From Patiria pectinifera (lineage: Eukaryota; Echinodermata; Asteroidea; Valvatida; Asterinidae): a stretch of 64,000 nt of DNA. The stretch is taken from contig CM057130.1 of the NCBI GenBank assembly GCA_029964075.1, forward strand, positions 6,014,001 to 6,078,000. Direction: 5' to 3'. Below the pieces are notes generated by a model that saw only the letters and a list, made by a program, of their open reading frames with translations, ran no database searches and was not told the DNA's origin. Each line of letters begins with the position of its first letter. Position 1 is the first letter of the stretch. The translations under genes and the position numbers were made by a program. This document shows positions 57,295 through 64,000 of the stretch, piece by piece.

Positions 57295-60200
57295 GGACAC
57301 CATCTGTCACTGAGTGGCGCTATTAATGGAATCATATTCTATAGCGCTGTTAATGGAATTATATTTCCCAACTTATACAAGTATAAAAAATACAAGTCTT
57401 ATTTTCAGTTTTAACGACATTATTGTATGGGTACAAACAGTATACACGTAGAGAAATACCAATTTTTGAAGCAGTTTTAGTAACTTAACTTAAATCTCAA
57501 AAGAAATATTGAAGATATGTCACTTTTTCTCTGTAGCAAAATATTTATTATATATTTACTTATTTATTTGCTGTCTTATTTATACAAGGTAGCCTTATCA
57601 GTTGAAAAAAACACTGCTTTCCGTAAGGGCCCTGGTTCATATTACATAAGAAAAAACAGTATAAGAAGTTGAATTAAATAATAACAAAAACCCATAGATT
57701 TCATTAACAATACAAAGAATAACAACCACTTTAAATTAAACATATGAAAGAATAAAGACCAAACCCAGCGAAGTCCAATTAAATGCAATCCTTTAATTGA
57801 AAGTAGTTGACATATTAAGCTTGAAATAATAGGAAATATCGTACAGCGTCCTCATTCGACCATACGAGTAAGGCCTAATTCTCCTGGTGTCAGAGAACAG
57901 GCGACACCCTTTTACGCCCAAGCCGGTGCCTTATTCCAAATACAATTACCCTTACTTCATGGTGTATTTTTCTCCCATAACAGCGTTCTGGGGTCTACTT
58001 CCTATATCGAAGTGCAACTTAGGGTGAATAACGTGATTTAGGATTCCAATTTAGCCAAGAGAGTTAACACGAGGATTGATCAGAGTGGGAATTATAAGTA
58101 TCCTTCTGGGATTGTCAGCTATCATCGAGTACTAGCAATGGGTGTATCGTGATTCAATTACACAACCCCTGCCATGGTTTTCACTGGCCAGGGAAAACAC
58201 CCAATGAAAAAAAATTTACGCAAGGGACAACCAAGAGCGTTGAACGAAATTCTCCACCGACTCAATTATGCAAGGTTGGTCTTTGATACAAGACTTGCTA
58301 TTCATCGAGATATATACGGAAAAGGACATGCAGTTTTAAGATCAACCATAAAGTGGATAGTTAACGTGATTTAAATCCGGTTAATGCTATGATGTGAAAT
58401 GTATTGTGCCTCGTACTGAAAATTGTTTCAGCTGCGAAAAAAAACCATTTGATCTATTAAGGAGTTCCCGTTTCTTGCAATAGCGTAAGACTTTACCCCT
58501 CAATTTTGAATCGCTGCTATAATTTTGTTTCACATACTGAACACCTTTTCTATCAAAAAGCCATGAAGGCCAACGTGCGAAGAGAAAATACACAAACGTA
58601 ATTAAGAAATGAATAATGAAACAACTGCCATTAAACACTAAAAGGTCATTATTACTCTCTAAGTTGTTGGAAGTAGGTCTCAGGAATAATAATTAACCAC
58701 AAGAACAAATTTGCAGTCTTAGGCGCATGCAAGTCCCGGCACAGTATATCAGAATAGATGACAAAATACAAACCAGACCTTAAAAAGGACGAAGCTCGCC
58801 ATGAGAACTGAACATCGGGCTTGGCCGATATGTTTAGCCAGGACCTATTTCGGTTCTCCGCAATGGAACTATATCCCGCTAACCGAAATAAAAGGGTTGT
58901 GTGTGGTCAAACAACACAATCGAAGAATAGTGTGTCAGACTTCGCGTCAGTAGGGCAGAGTAAAGGCATTAGTCTGTCTGTAAACTGGTCCAAAATCGAT
59001 AACATCCTGTCAATATCAAACACATTGTAGGCCTTCCACTCCAAAAGAATGTCTACATAAGGAAATGTCAACCTTAAATTAACAATTTGAAGCAGGCCAA
59101 GAATAGAAAATTATGCTCTTTCAGACGTAAAAGTGTACCCTGAGTTTGGCATTTCGAAACAATCTTCTAAAATAACTGTTAACCTTTTTTAATGCATGTT
59201 TGGATCCTAGAGCCATTCACCGATTTTCAAATTAACCAGTGTCAAATCTTCGTTTCACAGTGGATATTGTTGAAAAGAACAGGGTTTGCCATGGCAATAT
59301 TTTAGGTTTTCCACAGCTATTTTGAAACGTTTCTAATTCAAATTCACAGGTTCTTATATTCAAATTTGTCCAGCAAAATCGAGTTAGTATACACGTCGTC
59401 TTTTATGAGACAGTTTCAAACCATGAACATATTCGGCAAAGAGTATTCGTTTTCGTCTCGTTTACGCCTAATCGCGCTATTATTAAAAAAAAATTGTCTA
59501 ATGACACACAATTTAATAATAATTTGGTTCAATTACGTTATACTTCATTGTGACATCTTTAGCAGCAGGCATATAGGCTGCTGAAGCGAATAATGCTTCG
59601 CTAGTTTATTTTTCTTTCCTTTTTATTCCTAAATCATTGTTTAGTTATTGTCATTTTATTGTCTCTAAAAATCATTGGACTAAATTTTAGACACACATAA
59701 AATAATTGTATGGTACATAGAGATTAAAGGGTCATCGTAGTTGGCATTTCCTTCTTTAATTTTAACACTTACTTTATTCATTTGTTATTTCATTCATTTA
59801 TTCCTAACTGTTTTGTTGTTCTTGGTAGTCTGCACACGTTTTTGGTAACTAGCGTTTGAGTTCAGTAGGCCTACACAACATGCGAACGAAAACCTAAACA
59901 CACATCAGACTTATTTACTTAACAGAAATATTAAAATGATTGCTACACGACAAATTTGATCTGTGAATGCTGCCATTCGGCAACAACTGAGACGAATTAA
60001 ATCTGTGTTGACGAATATAGTTGACTATAATAGTGCTTAAATAGGTTGACCAAACTTTGAAACTGAATAATAAATGACTAATTTAGTTTTGCGAAAAGGG
60101 GCTGCAATAATTCTCAGACAAATATGAATGTAAGAATTTGTGAATTGGTATCGCAAACAGCCTGGAAACGCTATAAGCTAAACACTCTTTTACAACAAGA

Positions 60201-60705
60201 TGCAATCTAGCATTGCCATCCTCCCACAAGTTTATTCTGGAAACAACTGATCTTTAATCAAATTAAGGGAAGTCACAGTACGTTATATTGATCGCCCCAG
60301 GTTACTTTGGTTGACAGGGAAGCCCGACCACAGAGCTGTTGGCTTATCAAAATATTCTTTTCTAAAACATCATAGGCTACTGTACGTACGGATTGCCGTG
60401 ACAGCAGTTTGCATTCCCCTTTTCCTCCACTCGACTCCAGAGAAGACAACGTCCTGAAGGTCACAGCCGCATCCAATGGAACTCATGACCTCACACTCTC
60501 TCTTAAAAAAAATTATTCCCCTCTTTTAGGTGTATACGTCATCAAATTTGCAGCCTGACACATTGTGCCTCAAGATTCTCCTTGCGTGAGCCGAAAAAAA
60601 GCATGCAGCCCATAATTCAAACAAAAAACTGTGTCAAAATACCGTTAATTGTTTGCGAATGGATTCCTGATGGAAACACGTCTACGTGCAATGAGAAAGA
60701 GGCAG
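57295..60705. other. No supported gene
   Basis: AT-rich sequence with only short frames; no exon or clear repeat recognised. Confidence 0.45.
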
Positions 60706-60708
60706 AAC

Positions 60709-60989
60709 ACCTGGGCCCAATTTTACAGCGCTGCTAAGCACACGGTTTTCTGCCAACAGCGCCTCCATTTATTTCTTGGAGACCGTAAGCAGTAAGCACA
60801 GCAAAATCATGCTTAACCCCGGAGGAAACAGTTGCTTAAATCAGTGACGTAGCAATAGAAATTCAATTCGTGCGAAAGCGCTAGCACATCCACGCCATGA
60901 AATAGTGCTTCAAGGTTAGCAGAATTTTCTGCTGTAGTAAGCACAACTTTTACGCTAACTGTTTAGCAGCGCTATGACATTGGCCCCTG
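60709..60989. mobile_element. CTGGGCCCAAT-ended inverted-repeat transposon
   Basis: CTGGGCCCAATTTTACAGCG, CTGCTAAGCA at left pairs with TTTAGCAGCGCTATGACATT, GGCCCCTG at right; internal GCTTA/TAAGC repeats. About 280 bases, non-coding. Confidence 0.8.
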
Positions 60990-61699
60990 GTCCCAATATC
61001 GAAATTCGTGTGTACGAAAGAAAACAACAAAATTACGTGACTCTTTGGCCGGGAACTTGTTTGTAGGGTCATTCCATGAAATAATTTGGGGTCCAAAAGT
61101 GTGTCTATTTTGTGTCTCGGTTACACCTGCATGACCAGACAATTTGCCACGGAAGTATCGCTAAAATTGATGTCAAACTGTTTATTTCCTTTGTGTGGCA
61201 AGATACTTCACTTTACATAATCTCTCTCGAAGATAGCATATAGAATGTGTCCTGACTTAACAAAATCTTATGTCAGATCTAACGGGGACACGGGGAAAAA
61301 AATTGACCCAACATTTATGGAATGTCCCTATACTGTACAACCTGTTACCAAGCAGAGAATAATTCTTTTGTTGAAAATTCTCCAACAAATTGGCTCGTGG
61401 TTGGCCATCTGGGAGGAGAAAATGAGACGATAGAGACTAGAGCATCAAAGGTATAGCATATGAATATCAATTATCAAAATAATAAACAAATGTCTCGCAT
61501 TCGCCACTGTGTGCGTGGTATGGCCCTGTCAGTATTATGAGAACGCCAAAACGTTAATCTATACATTAAGGGGGGGGGCTGGGGGAGCTTTTTTTGTTTA
61601 TTTTTTGTTAGTCCCACGCTTTGACCTTGGTGATATGTATGTGGCCTATTTTCGAGTAGTATAATAGGCGTGTAAGTGGCGCCACCAACGTCAAATTAG

Positions 61700-61860
61700 T
61701 CCCCTCCAAAAAAAAAAATCCCGGGGGAATGGGGGTTATCTATCCCCCCCGCCACAAACACACTTTTTGACCGGGGTGGTGGGCTCAAGTTGAATCACCC
61801 CACCCCCCCCCCCAACTTTTCCGTGATGAGAAAAAATGCGGATTTCGAGGTATTTGTCGA
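61700..61860 (-). repeat. Inverted copy of the 31.1-kb repeat with C/G runs
   Basis: CCCGGGGGAATGGGGG, CACACTTTTTGACCGGGG, a C run and GCGGATTTCGAGGTATT are the reverse complement of blocks at 31080-31216. Confidence 0.68.
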
Positions 61861-61954
61861 ACCTCCAGCACTGAAAAGTGAAGAAAAAAGTACAAGAGCT
61901 TTAAAAATGCGCCGCCGGGGGTTTGATGTAAGCGCAAGTATACATATTGATATA

Positions 61955-62812
61955 CAGGGTGAGTAAAAAAAAAAACGAACCCAAATGTCGGGACTATTAT
62001 TTTAGTGAAGTTCTGCATGTAGCACTTTCAAAATCTAGGATATAAAAGCCCAATTCATAAGCTTTATTTTAGTACAAGAATCATTCAAACCACTTATGCA
62101 CTTTTCAAGTTACGGAATTTTAAAGCTACAGTCCATCATTTGTAATTTGTGCATTTTGTTAGTTTGAAGCAACAAAAGAATTCAAAATCTAATGAAGGAT
62201 ACTGAGCAACTAACCTGATGAAGTTTCAGCTAAGCTTCAGCTGTACATTCCGAGAAAAACAGCATTCTAAGATCTCAATTTCAAATCCAAAGTTACTGAA
62301 TCATGTTTTGAATTGTTTTGAATTGCAGCTATACGCGACGTCGCGCACTGATCCGACGAATTATAACAACCGCGCGCGCGTGTGCGTCGTTCCAATACTT
62401 GTGCGCGCTGCGCTGAATAACAAAACGAACTACTAATTTAAATTTTCCTACGGTGCTTCTTAAGAATCACCGTTGGAAATGCCTTCTTTCGTTGATTACT
62501 TCAAAATGACAGCTTCCCAGAAAGAATAATTTCACAGGGAGTTTAGTCCCCTTACTATCTTTCAACCAAGTTTGTTTTTCAACAATAATTACGCCAGTTA
62601 CTTTTCGGATGGCTGCAAATGATGGACTATACCTTTAAACACAACCACCGTTTTAAAGTTCTGCCCACGGATCACAAAAAAAGGTTTGCGTTCTTTCAGC
62701 AAAACGAAAACAATTCACACACATCGCTATGTGAGCATGTGGTTTGTTAAGTTTGTTTTGCTGAAAGAACACTTACCTTCTTGTGATCCGTGAACAGAAC
62801 TTTATTTTTTGC
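61955..62812. mobile_element. CAGGGTGAGTAAAA element interrupted by another transposon
   Basis: The left arm (61955-62120) is close to 53860-54020; the hairpin resumes at 62635-62812 (CCGTTTTAAAGTTCTG, TTCTTTCAGCAAAACGAAAA and its complement). The outer right arm is missing. It is split by the 511-base insertion at 62124-62634. Confidence 0.8.
62124..62634. mobile_element. TTAA-flanked piggyBac-type non-autonomous element
   Basis: Inserted in the preceding element. TTAA (62120-62123 and 62635-62638) flanks inverted ends AGCTACAGTCCATCATTTG and, reversed, AGGTATAGTCCATCATTTG. The TTAA target duplication is the hallmark of piggyBac-type transposition. A CG-rich patch (62335-62410) lies inside; no transposase. 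Confidence 0.75.
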
Positions 62813-62999
62813 CACTTAAAATCATTAGTCAGTTACAAGTCAGTTTACCAGTCAAGTCACAAGTAACATGGGCTCGTCACTTGTATGTCTTGAGGGTTGA
62901 ATCAGGCGATGGTACCCTTGGGAGAATTCCCATAGACTTGTACACACTAAAATTCGAACTTTAATGACATAGGACCTAACCTAACCTTGACCAAGTACC

Positions 63000-63275
63000 C
63001 TCAAGGGCGGATCCAGGACACATTTTTGAGGGGCCCAAAAAGTCGCCCCAAAAAACTGGGTCTAGAAATTACGGCGTGGGAAAATATTTTGAATTCTTCA
63101 TGCTCTGTGGTGCGATCTGAGGCAATTTCTGACCACTTTAACCAAATTTGATTGAGGAAAAGATGGTAGTGTACGCGGTGCCTGCCTTTATTGCGACGTC
63201 ACTTAAAAAAGATTCATTTCTTTTGGGGGGACATGGCCCCTCTGCCTCCCCCCCCCCCCTCCGATCCACCCTTGA
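63000..63275. mobile_element. CAAGGGCGGATCCAGG-ended transposon with C run
   Basis: CTCAAGGGCGGATCCAGG at left and CCGATCCACCCTTGA at right form inverted ends; a C run of about 12 lies just inside the right end. Related end motifs occur near 11000, 14810 and 39750. Confidence 0.65.
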
Positions 63276-64000
63276 ACTTTGTAAATTTTAGGTTTCGTAT
63301 CACGAGGAATGGATTTGGACTGTTCGCGACGCTTAACTTACACCTAGAAATAGGTCTTGAAACATTAGCGAGACATTCCAAACGTGTCTCCTTATAACGG
63401 CCATTTGCGAGAATAACGCTACCGTAGAGTATTTAACTTCACTTAGTATAGTAGTAGGTCCATTTTCAATTTGGCTGTGATATTATACGTAATCGACTCT
63501 TGTGTCCATTATACAACGATTTGTAGGCAATAAATAAACACAAATGTGTTTTTAAGTTTCGTCGATGACGTCTTTAAAAATTACGTCTGTTCTAAAGGGA
63601 GATGCCATGTCGTCTTGAAGCGCCACTTATATCTCAACATGTATTATAGACCGAATGCAATTTTGCAACGCCGCACACAGTCAATGGCCAAACTACTCTA
63701 AACACGTGTCGATGCACTTTGGACAACCAGTTTGCCATTATGACGTCTGACATGTCAGTACTCGGGAGAAAGTAGACACTGAAAATGAAATCGTAATTCC
63801 CCGGGTATGCTTACTTCCCTCTCGTGCAAATATAATACTCTGTCAAAACTCATTCTTTTTATCCTTATGTAACTGAAAGACGAGCCCCAATTGCGTCTTT
63901 TGCTGTTTGCCCCTGTGATCGGGTTATTCCCATTGTATTTGCAGCCATCCACACAACTTTCTCGAGTCTCCATCTGCGCTGCATCTTAAAGGGAAACTGC

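Overview
The window is intron- and repeat-rich metazoan DNA. GT-AG spliced exons, phase-1 introns, secreted-protein domains (Reeler, paired-cysteine modules), many short inverted-repeat transposons and tRNA-derived SINEs point to an invertebrate animal. The frequent palindrome TAGGCCTA and the repeat types make a marine deuterostome (echinoderm or hemichordate-like) my best guess, but the species cannot be fixed from sequence alone.

One gene is convincing. It lies on the minus strand from about 42.4 kb (or 45.2 kb) down to at least 29.8 kb. Nine exons can be joined with perfect reading-frame continuity: a signal-peptide exon, two and a half exons forming a Reeler domain, an acidic linker, one giant 3,183-bp exon, and two further small exons. 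After the Reeler domain the deduced protein (1,415 codons so far) carries thirteen copies of a CC-x(9,10)-C motif, usually with extra flanking cysteines, resembling the double-loop cysteine pattern of ECM1 and serum albumin (or half of an anaphylatoxin module). A 220-residue, strongly charged, cysteine-free stretch interrupts the modules. The end of the gene is uncertain: one possible last exon is at 29.1-29.2 kb.

The 5' end of this gene has been duplicated. A roughly 3-kb segment (40,469-43,481) containing the signal-peptide exon, its leader and presumed promoter is repeated directly at 43,482-46,340, so the gene has two nearly identical candidate first exons. Between the copies a 250-bp segment has flipped orientation. 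It carries an exon-like reading frame with a strong splice donor that cannot be part of this gene.

The rest of the window (1-29 kb and 46-64 kb) has no gene I can support. It holds a dense collection of non-autonomous DNA transposons: TA-flanked mariner-type elements beginning CAGGGTGAGT, a TTAA-flanked piggyBac-type element nested in one of them, a family beginning TAGGCCAAAAAA, large fold-back elements, G/C-run elements with GGCGTAGCCAG-like or CCCAGGGGCGG ends, a tRNA-like core housed inside two different terminal inverted repeats, a GACTCGACTCGAGTC repeat, and a telomere-like array set between inverted 16-bp repeats. Two weak coding remnants (11.4-12.0 kb and 46.6-46.9 kb) share sequence with each other.
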